Source: Amia ocellicauda | Taxonomy: Eukaryota; Chordata; Actinopteri; Amiiformes; Amiidae | DNA: 64,000 nucleotides | Direction of reading: 5' to 3' | Assembly (NCBI RefSeq): GCF_036373705.1 | Contig: NC_089868.1 | Coordinates: forward strand, 16,722,520-16,786,519 | In this document: in pieces, positions 14,444 through 29,400 of the stretch | Layout: every line of letters starts with the position of its first letter | Position numbering within the stretch: position 1 is the first letter of the stretch | The notes under the pieces: model-generated | Seen by the model: the letters and a program-made list of their open reading frames with translations, nothing else | Told to the model about the DNA's origin: nothing | The model's database searches: none | Translations under genes and position numbers: made by a program

Positions 14444-17400
14444 ATGACGACGGGTGCAGATGTGCGAGATATCCTGGAGCTGGGGGGTGGGGAAATGGAT
14501 GCGGGTCCAATCAGTAAAAAGGACATCATTAACTCGGATAAGGTAATAGCCCGTTTTAATCACTCTAATGCTCAGGTTCAGGTGTGAACGGACCACATCA
14601 TTCACAGTCCATTGTCATAAAGTATTTCAGTAGGGTCTTTGTGCTTGTGCCACCTCATGTAGTACTGAGATCAACACCACTACTGCCTTTATAACCATTA
14701 TAACATAGAAATACACGTAATTCGAAAAAGCTACTTATCTAAAAATGTATTCCAAATGATTGTTCTACTGTATGAAACATTGTTATTTTATTAAGTGAAT
14801 ATCAATCTACAGCAGTGGTTTTCAAAGCGGTCCTGGAGTACCCCCTGCCCTGCTGGTTTTTGTTCCAACCAAGGTCTTAATTGCTTAATTGAATCCTTAA
14901 TTGACTTAACAAAGCAATGTACCATTCAATTATGTAATTAAGACCTAGGTTGGAACAAAAACTGGCTACAAAAATAAAATATTAAAGTTTTAGATAAGCC
15001 TAAATACTGACATTAATTTAGGACTTGGGTCTGAAACCCCTGATTTAAAGTATTTTGTTAGTCATTGACTGATTTTGAAGGCCAGTTTTGCAATCAGTAC
15101 AACTGCAATTTTTAGAGGAATAGATTTTTTCCCTTTGGGGAAAATATATACTTTAGGGAATCAGTTAAGTTAATTAGTCCTTAGTCTTTAAGATGCTGTA
15201 ATTAATTGAGATATGTTTTGTAAATGTATTTTTTTAATAAAGTGATGTTTTAATCAATATTTATTTGTATTTACCTAATAACTGGATGCATAATGTTACA
15301 TTGGTGAACACTTTAAACCTAGTATGCAGCCCAAAAACACAATACACTGCCCCATTGGTCAGGTCTAGATGACCCGTACAAGTGACATGCATTTGTCCCC
15401 AAATCATACAAGTATAAAAGGAGGAGTGTATTATTGCAGCACAAACATATATCCGATCCAGTGCTGCGTTCTAATAAGAGACCTGGTGTCTTCAAATATA
15501 TAATCCTGTGTAATCCTTCCTCTCATCAGCCCAGTTTTGGTGAATGTCTAATCCACATCTCGTTTTTCTCTTGCTAATTCTTCAACAGTGTTTCAAGTGT
15601 TTAGCATTGCAATCTATCCAAGGAATGACAAGCTGTTGGTATATGTTGTATTTGAAGTAATGGAAGATGCACCGTTAATTTTATTTTAAGTATGCAGGAA
15701 AGCTTTAGTTATATTTAGCTTACAGTAATGCAGAGCAACTTTTTACTGTAAATTTAAAGGTTTTAGTCATAAATAGTTATTTGCCATTTAAGAACACAGT
15801 GCTTGCCAAATATATGTAATAAACTGCACAACAGCTTTGCTGTTATTAATACTCAGGTTCAATGCACTTTTGGTTTATAGGTGTGGGTACTATTTCCTTT
15901 GTTGCTTTTTTTACATACACTTGTATTTGAACTATACAAACACAAAAATAGGTCTGTATTGATTTAAAATGTTAACTGACAGTGTATAATTTTTCCCACT
16001 GTGTTGGTGGGCATTTGATATCCTTTGAAGAGAATTTACAATGAGCTGTCAAGGCAGCTTCAAGAAAATTAATCACTGATCTTTGCCGAAGAGTACATCA
16101 AAGTATCTTTGTAAATATGAAATACTGACTTTTTCATGTTGTGTCCTAGAAACAAGTGCATTTTCTATTGCAAACATCATTCACTGAATAATCTGGATTG
16201 TAAATAACTACCTTTCGGTTTGTCTCAAGTGGACATTTCACCTCTAGGCAGACAAATCCAGCATTTACCTTCTCCCTGAGACAGGCTCTGTGTGGGCAGC
16301 AGGGCTTTAAATTGCTAGGAGCTGAAAGAAAGGATGCTCATTGAATATCTCTAAGAGTCACATTTGACATTTGGAAGGGAATCATTGCCATTTGTGTCTT
16401 CAGGAGGGCTCACTGTGGCACTTCATATATCATTTAGAGACACCCTTTAGAGAAGGGGGAAAAAGTTTATAAATTTATATAGACAGGTTATTGCAGTGCA
16501 CGTTTTTCCCTCATTGTTTTTCTTATTGAGTGGATTGAGTTGCTAAGCTGTCATTTTGGTATCTATTACAGTGGGATTTTGGTGCTTTCACAGATATCTG
16601 TATGTAACCCATGTGGTGGTGAGCACTGGGTTCTACAAAGGGGTCCACGGAATTTCAGCAATTTTCTCTAGCATTTTTTTGAATTTTATTATAGAAAGAA
16701 AAATAATGGAAAATATGATTTCTACTAGCATTCAAAAGTGTTTTGGTGTTCATTATTCTCTTTGCTTTTAAAAAGTAATGGGCAGCAATACAGCTAGTTG
16801 TAAATCTGAGATTTGTATTGAACGTATTTATGTGTTTTTTAATTCCCTGTCTTTTCTGTATTTTCATTTCAGAAAAAGTCGAAGAAATCAACTGAAACAC
16901 TGACATTTAAAAGACCAGAGGGGATGCACAGAGAAGTCTATGCGCTGCTGTATTCAGATAAAAAGTACATTTGTTTTTAAACTAACACTGAGACATTCTT
17001 GTATTTGGAAACATACAATTTTTTTCTTATTTTGAAAGAATGTTCAGCTGTTTGATCCGATACAATTAATTGCCACAGACCATTCCTTGATCTCTTGTAG
17101 TTGCTACACAGTTCTGGAGGTAATTCCTCCTTGCACATTTTACAGAAACATATTTTTAATGAGCGGTATCAATTCCAGTTTGACAATCCAATACTCATGA
17201 CTGAAATAGCTCAGAATTCAAGAGGGGGAGGAAATATTTTTTGAATCAGCACATCCTTGTATTACAGAGCACTGCAGTGTTTAACAACTATGCAGAGAAT
17301 GCACGTGTAACTGCTGAGTGCAGGGGACACTCATGAGTAACCAAAGTGTCTTATTTCTATGGGGAAACCACAGGAAAAGTGCTGACACTGGCAACACGGC

Positions 17401-20400
17401 TTCTTTCAGAGAGTGCATTACACATGGCGACTGTGTCCCAAACCAATCATTTTTTTGTATCAATTCAATTATTTTAAATCCATATTAAAAGATGGGTTTT
17501 GGACCTGAATAGGAGCATTAATATGATGCCCATGAATCTACACTCTTCTTATCCCTGCTGTGTGATTTAAATCTCAGACAAGGATTCATTTGAAAGACAA
17601 GTGTGTTTGGATTGATTTAATTTGACTTTTGTCCTCGTCTGTAGAGATGCCCCACCACTGTTACCCAGTGACACGACCCAGGGCTACCGGACAGTCAAGG
17701 CCAAGCTGGGCTGTAAACGAGTTCGCCCCTGGAAGTGGATGCCTTTCACAAACCCTGCCAGGAGGGATGGAGCCATATTCTACCACTGGAGGAGAATGGC
17801 AGAGGAGGGAAAGGACTACCCATTCGCCCGCTTTAACAAGGTTAGCTGCCTGGACAGGGTTTAGCACGGAGCCTTGACTGATGCTGTTGCCTTTGTGTAA
17901 TAATTGTAGTGTTGTGTGTTAGTTAGCGTGTAACGAAAAATGAATGATGTACAGTAACTGGAAAGAAATGCCGTTTTTAATTGAAGTGTAACCCGAGACA
18001 ATAAACAAAGCAAAATTGGTCTCTATTTAGAAATTAAAAGCATCTTTATACTATCACCAATTGGCAATTTTTAGATTTTGCATAATGGAGAGCACAGTTG
18101 CTTTGAACACAGTCGCTGCAGTGGCCTGTGAGAGACCTGTTGTTCCTGTGCTCAGACTGTGCAGGTGCCCGTGTACTCGGAGCAGGAGTATCAGATGTAC
18201 CTTCACGATGACGGATGGACTAAAGCCGAGACAGATCACCTCTTTGACCTCTGCAAACGCTTTGATCTACGGTTCATTGTCATCCACGACCGCTACGACC
18301 ACCAGCAGTTCAGGGTGAGCAGAGGGGAGAGTAACATTATCTGCGTCATTACCGGGGGGGCGCAGTTCACCGGGAAAAGTGTCAGCGGCAGCAATAAACA
18401 ACTAAAAGATTTATTCTCGGAGATAGAGAAACGGTGTGAATCTTCACGCAAGAAATAGTGGCAATCTGATGAAAACTGAGATGAGTATCTCACTAGCAGT
18501 GAACACATGAAGAAAAATGAAGAGTAGGGAATAAAATAGGAGCACTTGCCCCTTTATTCTCTTTGAATCTCTTATCTTTAGGGCTGTGTATGTAAGTATT
18601 GAGTTGTTTAGTTGACATTTTATTGAAGCTTGGATGGCAAATGGTTTGAAATTGAGGTGAAATTTAAGTTTTCTGTTGAGGAACAACATTTAAAAAACAG
18701 GCCATTTTTCAAATAGATCCTCCTCCCCTGCTCTTCTTATACTAAACTATATTCCAGATGTGTGTGATTATTGTTGACCCCCCCCCATTGTGTAGAAACG
18801 CTCCGTGGAAGACCTGAAGGAGCGCTACTACAACATCTGTGCGAAACTGACCAAGATCCGCGCTCCCTCGGGCACCGAGCCTAAGATCTACGTGTTCGAC
18901 GCCGGACACGAGCGGCGCCGGAAGGACCAGCTGGAGAGACTGTACAATCGCACGCCTGAGCAGGTGCGTCCCTCGGCTCCCCTGCCTCTCCAGGGCTGCT
19001 GTTGATCTAGAATAGGTAGTTATATCTGAGCTTGCACAGGTGATTTTGATTTTATTGCAAGTGGACTACATCGCTGTGGTTATACATTGGAATGTAGATT
19101 TTGAGCAGTTTGTAGTTGGCCCCCTAGATGGCAGCAATTTATCATTATTTGTAGTCATGCAACATAATACCTATTCATTTCACCACACTGTATCACCACA
19201 GTACTGATTGCTCAATCCCTCAGCTGTGAATTAGTCCTCTAATAAGAAGGAGGCTTTATGAGGTCATTGTCCCAATGGCATGGGGCGAGAGGTCATCTTT
19301 CTCCAAGCCCTCAGGGAGAAATCTAGACATTGTCTTCGTCACCCTCAGCAATTCCTGTTTTAAGAATAATATACTGCGGATTTTTCAGTCTCCAACTCTG
19401 ACTTAGTTTTTCCCATCAATTGTTTGTTTTGCTGTTTAACAATTGGACATTATCTGCAGAATGGATTTTATCAGGTGGGGTGGATGTCTTCCTTACATAA
19501 TGAACACAATGGCAATTTAAATGTGGCTAAAATACTTCAAATTGTTTAGCAATGAACATACATCTGTTCTTAAATTAAGAATCGGCTGCTTACAGGAGTA
19601 AGTGATGCATCCTGGGATATAAAGAAATTCCCTCCAATCAGCATTGACTGGAGTGTGAGCAGTATTCTCCTCTGCTGAGCACAGGGCAATGCAGTGGAGC
19701 ACATTGGAGGCAATCATTTTGAAACTTTTGTACAGAACGCACGATAATGAAAAACAATAAATCCTCTTGGTTTCATGCACAACTAACAAAACACCCCTAT
19801 ACCCTTGTATAGACCTCTGTTATGTACACAAAACAAATGCTTGTATTCTATTCTGTTGTAGTCTCGTAATGTTGATAATCTGTTCCTTTGTGTTACAAGC
19901 CTATGAGGAACTTATTGTTCTCTTCTTTTAAATGAAATGGTTTGTACACAGAACGCTTCTCTGCAGGGTGGTGCATAGATATGCTGATTTGTTGTTCTGA
20001 CTTTGTCAAATTTCTTTCCCAATTTTGTACAGAGAGACACCGTACTAATTCCTTTTTATTGATCTGTGCGTATTCTGTCATGTTCAGTAATTGACAGTAA
20101 ACTGTTACAGGTTTAATATGCAGTCGTTGCCATTTATCCAATTTAGTGAAATGACCCGTGGAGGTAATAAAGTCGTGTAATGTGTAATGTGTGGGAGGTA
20201 GAGGAGGCACTAAGGGAAGGGGCATCCGGACATCCGTTCTCTTTTGCATGGAAAATTAGTACTGGAACATTGGAAAATTAAATGGGTGTTCAGCAGTTCT
20301 GTATAGTAATGAAATAATTAATTGAAAATCTCGTCAACAGAAAATCTGTTTGTGTTAATTTGTTGGTGATTTTGGGTAAAGTATTTTGGTTGCATTGTGT

Positions 20401-23400
20401 TTGGATGCTGTAGCTAATGATAACTGTGATTCATACCAGCACAGGCAAGACATTCAGAGGGTGTTTCCACTACATTTCAGGGCAAAACCTAATATTTTAC
20501 AGGATTCTGCCAATTTAAATGTGGAAAAATGGCTTTAAAATAAATTTGTGTTAATTAACTAAACATAGGCACTGTCACTGCAGTATTTTTAATGGAAAGT
20601 ATATTAATAGTTTACAGTTGGCATGCTTAAAACTCGAAAGCAGAATCAAATACTAAGTAATCATCAATACAAATGAGCAGAGCTGGCGATTTAGCTGGGA
20701 AATATGTAATTATAAACCTTAAACTCTCAGCCTGCAGTGTCCAGTGTGATAAACCACCAGCAAGTATGCTCTAATATATATATAAAAATGACCAGCTGCA
20801 GTATTTTCTCTGGGGTAATATTTTACGTACATTATTAAAAAAATGAATACATGGAAATAATATTATTACATTTGGGAATTGCATTAGCTTTGTCTTTTGA
20901 TACTTAACAAATTACTTTACCTTAATTTTGTATTCAATGTCTACAGACCACAGATCCATAATAATAACATAAATATTTTGCAATATTACTTTTTTCTGAA
21001 TTTGTTTGCAATATTACTGTTATTGTGTTGTTGCCTTTTAGCTGGTAGCAAAAAGCCTTCTGTCTAAATAGGGACTGCTTAAAAATGACCAGCACAGATG
21101 TGTGAGATTTCCCCAAGGGCATTACTTGAACAAAGTTATTAATACTGGGGAAATTAATGGAGAAAATGTGAATCTCTGCTCAAAGCTGGCCATGGGTTAT
21201 TGCTCAGACGTGGGCGTTGACCCTGCAGAAAGTGGTATTTTAATTGAATTTGAGCACGTCTCCCCCCCACACGCATATACCCCGGCATCTCAGCTGCCTC
21301 CTTGCCGCCCTGCCCAAGGTGCTGTGCTCTGAGTGGCTGCTGTTTGTGTCTCTGCGCTGCAGGTGGCAGAAGAGGAGTATCTGATCCAGGAGCTCCGCAA
21401 GATTGAGACCAGGAAGAAGGAGCGGGAGAAGAAGGCCCAGGACCTGCAGAAGCTCATCACGGCCGCCGACACCACCACGGAGATGCGGCGCGCCGAGCGC
21501 AAAGCCACCAAGAAGAAACTTCCTCAGAAACGAGAAACCGAGAAACCGGTGAGATGCGTTTTCACTTCCCTTAGCTCTCCTGACAGGTGTGGCGGCCACT
21601 CGCTGTTTTCTATGTGAAAATCTGACATGTTTTTCATATCTTTTGTTATTGCACTGCACCCAAGGTAAGATTAGCCATATTGAGCAAAGAAAATGATCCA
21701 TAAACACATTACTGCACTTTTGCCTTTATGCCCACTTCTAACAGTGTTTTCCTCTCTTCATATGCATTCCCCTTAGCAATATAAATACATTTGTATATAA
21801 ATACATAATTTTCACTGATTCTGCCATTTTGTCAAGGGCTATTTACAGGTGTCCCCATAATTCTGGCCACCAGTGTACAATACTCCTGTTTCAATCCAGT
21901 TCTCTGCAGTGCCATCTGCTGGTGTGCAGGAGGGGCAGCAGCTGCAATAGACTGCTATAACGTATTAAAGGAATTTAAAGGTTTAATGTGAAATGTAAAC
22001 ATCTCTCATATACACAGTTCTCGAATCCACTGAAAAGAGATTTTTTTTTTACCATTAAATAATTATGAACTGTACTGTAACCCAAGGAAACAGGAAGGTT
22101 AGAGGTGATGGTTTATTACTAAAATAGCAATTTTAATGTTAACAATGATCTTGTGTTCTGCTGTTTGTCTCTGGTGTTTATAAATAGGGGGATAGGACTT
22201 GCATTGGAGGCCATTAAAACAGTATAACATTTCCTATAAAGGTTAGGTTCTGCCCTCTGAAATTTAGATTATTTGATTCATCTCATGTTGCACAAAAATA
22301 CATTTAGAATTATGAACAAACCTATGGTTAATGCTCTATCAAGCATAGAAAAAACCCAGTACCATACTTTTTGGACATTGCCAGATTTCGTTTTTCACTT
22401 CCCTAAGATGCATCAGAATAGGGTCAAAACTGGGAAGCGTACACTTACCAAGCTTGCAGTATTAATGGGACTAAAATAAATTAACATAAACTGACTGCAA
22501 TAATGATCATAGACAAGGAATAACCATTAATTTATGTTCTCTGTTTAGTGTGTTTGCTTTGTAAACTCAAGCACCAGAGATCCCCAATCTACAGGCAATA
22601 TGAGATTTCAGTCCTTACTGTAAACCAGGGTTTAATTGTCTTCGTTACAGACAGTCCTTCGATCACCTCTGAGCACATTTGTGTTTTGTTTTTTAGCCTT
22701 GACTGTCTGGGCTCTACAGATGTAGATGTCAGTGTCAGGAAACAGATTGTTATTCTTTATTTATGCACTGTCCACATCCTTAATTTCTTTCCCCTTTGAT
22801 TTGGCACACACATTCAGTGCAATATGATTTATTCCAAGTGTGCTGTAACCTTATGGAGAAAATGTTGGAAAGCTTTGGAGGAGAACGCCATCATAAGTAA
22901 AGTATATTAGTGGGACATTATCATATTAAAATTATAATATTCTGCAACCTTTTCATTTTCAAACTCGGTTTATAAGGGAGAAAAATGTTTTGGGTGTATT
23001 GGATACCTTCTAAAATTAGATTGAAAGACCAAGCCATATCTGCTTGGGAGACAAGGAAATATGATGCACTCATTTTATTTAAGAAGACTATGGGGTCTTG
23101 GATGAATCAAACACAATGTGAACCTCCAACCTCTTCTTGCAAAGAAAGGAAAACCTCAGCATGAGAATAGTCTCTATATAGAGAGAGGGGGGGAAACATG
23201 TTCAAAGAGCTGTTCTTTATAAATATCTTCAAATGAATATCTCCATCCCAGCCGAAGCATCACATCTGGCAAACAGTGAGATGCTGACAAGTTATACAAA
23301 TTAGCAGGACGATACAATGTACAAAACAAACTACATGTCACAGCTACAGCAGTGTGATATCTGTATACCCACACCATTTTAGATTAAGTGTTTAATCTAT

Positions 23401-26400
23401 TTGGGAGCCAAGGAACAGTAGCTTTGCATCAGCAGTGGTGTTCTGCAAGCAAGCCCCTTCTAATGAGGGGCGATGTGCCAGGGTACCTGTCAGTTTGAGC
23501 ATCTGTGAAACAATCCTACATACAGGTGTGCGCCAAAGGAAAGAATCTGCTTTTGATATAAGTGGTTGCAACATTGTCTTGCCTCCTTTTAATTTTATTT
23601 ATTTTATTGTTCTTCGCTCTGATGGAAATGCAGGCACTTGTGTCGGAAAGTCCTTTTCCAAGTCCTACTTTACACCCCGCGCTGAAAGAGCACAAGCATC
23701 AGAAGTGACAAGTGTCTACCACTCACCAAGGGCTATTATCTTTATATAAAGGGAGCATAGGGGGGGGGAGAAAAGTGGTAGCTCTGCTTTTAGGTTGTTC
23801 CACTTTCAATTAAATTACATGGGAGAGTTTTACATACTTGCTATTAATTGGTCTTGATTTTGTTTGTCTTCTGTGCCATAATGGTATGCACAGTACTAAT
23901 CAGATGAAATATTACATGCTGTCTCTGTTTGACAGGTGTACAAAGTGATTTTTTGTGTGTTTTTCCCTTTCCCCTAAGCATGTCTCTATCTACCAATCAC
24001 TTGATCCGATTTTTATGCATGAAAAACAGTAAAGTACCGGATTGAGTAATCTCTGTCAGTCAATTGCATTTGTATCAACAGTCCCAAATCATTTGTTGTA
24101 CTTTGATGTTTCCAAAACCAGAGATATCCAAAAGAACTGTGTGTTACGTCCTGTACAGAGCTGCTAATGTACTAACGTTCTCCACCCCCGTTCCTGTTAC
24201 AGGCTGTTCCTGAGACGGCAGGCATCAAGTTTCCTGACTTCAAATCGGCGGGCGTCACACTTCGTAGCCAAAGGGTGAGAGTGATTTTAAACCTGAACTG
24301 CAGTTCCTGAGTATTTTTGTTCATATACTTAATTTAATTGAAGTTCAGTGATGTCTATATAACAAACTCAGAGGCCTGATTCACTGAGGTGAGGAGGCGG
24401 TCCATCTCTAAGTGTCGTGTAGCCTAACTGAAAGCAGTTTATCCAATATTTTCATGCAACACACTTAATGAGAGGGGGTCTCTACACCCAGTGGTCCAGA
24501 CATTGTGTTACAATGTTACTATTTACAAAACACTCTAAACCACATGACTTTCATTACGTCAGAAATGTGACTTCAGATTTGAGTTTGTATGTTTTTGATA
24601 CATTAATACACATCACACCTTATAAAATACACAGGGACATTTAAGGAAAATCAATTAAAACATTATTATAATTACTATTATTATTATTTATTTCTTAGCA
24701 GACGCCCTTATCCAGGGTGACTTATAAAATATAAGCGCAATACAAAGTGCAATAATACAGTGCAGTTCAAGGCATAAAAGATATTACAAGTTCCAATTTA
24801 CATTTACATAATACAGTGCAATTCAAAGCATAATACATTTTACAAATTCCAATTTACACAAGTGTATACAATATTTTGTATCGTATACAAACACTTTGTA
24901 TTGCGCTTAAATTTTGTAAGTCACCCTGGATATGGGCATCTGCTAAGAAATAAATAATAACAATAATAATATATGGGGTCTTACATCCTGGATTGTAAAA
25001 GCAATTAAAGACTAAATACCTGATTTGGTTTGATTAAATTGGATACATTTTTTGTATTATCTAGATAGATGTAAGACATAGCATTACAAAAATACATCCT
25101 TTACACTGGAATATATTCTGGCACATATACATTATTTTCATTTATCTGCACTGACAGTTTATTTTTTAATATTGTGTGTGATTTTCTGTAACGTTATTTG
25201 TTTAAAATAATAATAATGGCATATAAATATAAGCCTGACTTAAAGAAAACATTGTCTGAAAGGGTTAACTGCATTCCAGATATTGCGCATTAACCGTATT
25301 TAAAGAGGTCTAAAATGATCTGCCCTTTGCTTTGAAAACAAAAGAAAATCATGAAATAATTGCTAGATGCTTAAGAAGCGGGAGTGTGTTTTACTTTGCT
25401 CTCATTAGTAAAATGTTATGATTTATGCAGCTGCCGCTAGACTAATATCTTTAAAATTTAGCCAAGGAAGCCGATTTATCTTTAAGACTGATGAGAGGAG
25501 ATTGCTCTCTATGCAAAACGCATTAAAGCTAAATGAGGAGTCTATTACTCAAATATGGCTGATAATCCGTTAGCTAGACTCCACTAACTAAACAGATTTA
25601 GATGTGTCACTGTAGTGACAACCTCGTCTCTGAAGTGCATTACATAGGAATTAACTTTGATAACTTAAGTGTTTTTTTCCTCCATTTTCCTGACATTCGA
25701 CTAATTTTAAGACTGGCTTTTTTTCATAGAATTAATTTACGTTTGTTTTCAATTCAGCTTTTATTACCCTCAGCCTTCCTCATTCACATACACTCTGTGT
25801 GCATGCACAAGGGGATCATTAAATGTATGTTTGTGTGTAATAACTTCTATTTATCATTACTTGATTAACATACAGGGCTATCATATAGTCACTGAATGGG
25901 AGAGTTTGTTCTTTTAGCAAACATCCTGATCACAATATATTCTTATTGGTAGGTATTTGAATAAACTATGATTCTTGAAAGCAATTTTAAAGCTTGTTCT
26001 GTAATTCAGAATTGTGCATAATTTTTAATCTTGAGAGCAGAGTTTAAATTACACATTAGCCATTTGTTGTATATGTGTATTGTACTTTTTCAAAAGATAA
26101 GGGTAAAAAAAGCAATAACATCCTCACCTGTTTTCAACTCTAATAAAGGCTTTGATAGTGACCGGACTAATGACTGCTTTCTCGGCTTAAAAAGTAAAGT
26201 AATTCAAACCTGGAGTGATAATACTTTATCAGTAGAGTGACAATGACTGAGTTGCTCTCCACTTTGACATTGGTTGTGAAAAAAAGATTTCTTCGTTCTG
26301 AGCATTCCAGTCAGTTGCAGTATATTACTGATCTTTTCTTTTTTCTCCTCTTATAAATTGAACAGTAGTTCATTACATGTTATTATTCATAAAAGAAGAA

Positions 26401-29400
26401 AAAGAATGATTATTATGACACTTTAGACTTGCTATGTAGTGATCACTGCGGTAAATGCTGTCGGTACATTTAAGAATACACTTAAGTCAGGCTTAGACTA
26501 GTCTAAATTTCAACTAGAGTAATCTGAAGATACCAAGGCAGTTCTGTCAGCACCCTTTAATTAACCCTGTATAGTTTGTGCTGTGTAGTCTGCTGTACTT
26601 CTCTGCTTTTTTATTTTCTTTTATTTAGCACTTAAACCCTTATTTGACATTTTAATTTGCTTACTGGTAAGTGTGAATGATACTAATTTAAAAGCCACTT
26701 CAAACAAAATTTAGAATAAATCCAAGTTGTGGTTTTGTCAGCGTTGCAACCTATGGGTATCTGTTCATTTATCTGCAAAATGGATCTCTAATGATTTTCC
26801 GTTGGCGTGTGTTGCAGATGAAACTCCCGAGCTCTGTGGGACAGAAGAAGATTAAAGCCATCGAGCAGATCCTCACAGAACAGGCAGTGGGTGAGTACAG
26901 GCAGGCAGAGGCTGCGAGACAGACAGGCCCGTCTGCTTTGTTGTGGAAATTTGTCGAACCTTTTCTCCTGTGCTTTTGCTGCTCGGCTGCAGAACAGAGA
27001 TATGACTGGGGCGCGGTTCAAAGAGCCACTCGGGGCTTTGATTCCTAACCTGTGAAGTCACCCCCAGTGTGAGTGGCGATGCTGGAGGATTGTTTAACCT
27101 GACCACTGGCACTCTGTAGAGAGCACGGCATTAGGTGGACACATTCTGTCTATTTAAATCATTAGGCTTCTGTTCATGTAAATTATTCCTACTCTCTTGG
27201 GTTATACCATTTGAGATGTTAATGGTTACATTTTAGAGCATAACATGCTTACAGTTTGAGGTTTTCATAAGATCTGTTAATTGGGTGTGCATCATCTTGC
27301 TTACATCTCAGTTCAAAATAATTACAACATTGCATCTGCATCCATGGGGTAAAAAGGAATTTTCTTTTCTGTATTTTATTTAAAACGGAGACCAAATAAG
27401 GAATATGGAGGAGCTCGACGTGTGTAAAATGGCTCCAGTAAAAGGACATGAGAAAATGAAAATTCACTGATGTTGCACTATGTATTCAGTAATGTTGTGT
27501 AGCTCAGAGATGGTGTTGTAGGTCTGACTGCTTCTACAGTATCATTGTTAGTCACTGCGGCGCCCCTTGTTCAACTACAATAAGTGGTGAAAACTCTCCA
27601 GCACAGAACCGCGGGGTCTTCAGCGAAAGTGAGCGAGGGAATTAGTCCAATCTGTACTGCGCAAAGCCCCGAAATGTGTGACCCCTGCTATGCAGATCTT
27701 GTTTTGAAGAACCACTATTGCTAATTAATGGACTAAAACTAATTTCTGGATTGAATTAAACATGAATGCATGAATTAAACATAGGTGTTCTGCACGGGCA
27801 AAATGTATAAACAGGGAGCAAAATACTTGAAATGCTGTGACCGAGGCTACCATTCAAAGGTAATACATTACGCACCACACTTCACTTAACCCTACCCTCC
27901 GAGTAATTTGCTACCTGTACTGCTGCCAGTGGTGTTATCGTCTGTAGTGTACACTGAGCAAGATTGCTTCAGCAGACAAAAGGTAATTTGCACTAATGAA
28001 GCCTCATTCCTTCCATTACACTAAATCATCCCATTCCGGGGCTGCTCGCTGCCACTGTGCTTTTCAAGCAGGAAATTAATTTAAATAATAGAAACATGAA
28101 GTCAAAAAAATATACTGTAATTATAATACATAATCTATAAACTATTTACCTAACCTCTGAAGAATTCACAGTTGCAATTTAAAATCCAATCCAAAAATAC
28201 TCTGCTCTGGAATTGTTTGCATTGCTTTTTTTTTTTTCTTGTTCATCTGTCAGTGAATATCCCTTGAGACAGTTGGTTATTCTTTTTTCTTAAAATATTA
28301 AACTTCAGTACCAGAACTCTCCTTGTGGAGCAAATTAAGTCTCAAGATATACAAGTTCAGAACTACATCTTAATTGCTTACATTGAATTCACACTTGCAG
28401 TACGACAGCATTACAGAAGAGCATGCGACTCATACACAATATCCAGTTTCAGTGATTATTTAGCTGAATATAGTGCTCTGTCCTTTTATGGCTCTTGAAG
28501 AGTTCTCCTTTGTGTAAACATCTCAGAAAAAGATTGTTAATATTTGCTACTTTGAAGCAGAACATGGACCCCATCTGCTGCGTGTTCTGTTAAGATGTTG
28601 TTCAGGGTGTCTGGCACAATGCAGGGGTATTAACCTCTGTCTCTCTCCCTCGTGAGCCCATGGACGTGGCCCTTCCCCCAGAGACACAATAGAGAGGCCT
28701 TTTAAAGTTCTTTGTTCAGGCAGAGGCTACTGTTACCCCGTAACGATATAACAATCCCATAATAATACTCAATCCATTCTGAAAAGGCTTTGTAATCTTT
28801 TCAAGTAGTGTCGGATCACGAGACGTGCTTATAGATGCAGTCTCGGTCTGGCTTATTGTAGCCTACCTCCTGGCCAGATCTTCCTTCCTTTTTTGTCTCT
28901 GTCTGGTTAATTAAGACCAGGCCTATAAGGAAGGAAGAGAGAGAGAGTGAACCATGCACAGGGGTTTAGATAAAGAAGTGTACAGCTTTGTTTTTAAATG
29001 ATTTTATTCCGATACAGTGCGAAGCTCATCAGTGCAGCAGGACCACCCCCCCCCCCCACAAGCCCAAGGGGTCTAGTACATGTACAGCATCAATTAAATC
29101 CAATACAAATGCAAACCTGACTGGCGAGAGGCAGGGAACACGGCTCGGCGAGAGAGGCTACATCACTGTAAATCTGATTTATGTCAAGAGAACTAGGCTT
29201 TGATTTGCCTCAAACTCTGCGAGATGAAAATGCATAATGGTCACTGAGCACTGCAGGGTGGGCTTGTTCTCAGAGCGGTGGGCCTTCAACAGGTTTCGGC
29301 TCTTTTAGATGATTATTCCTGTTAGTTTATGAAACACTTTACTGGCAGCGGTGCTTAAGCATGAGGGATTACTTGGAGTTTTTTTTGTCTGTTCTGGTTT

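Noticed and set aside
21240-21707. 155-codon minus-strand frame
   Set aside because: Antisense shadow of the DMAP1 coding exon at 21363-21548.
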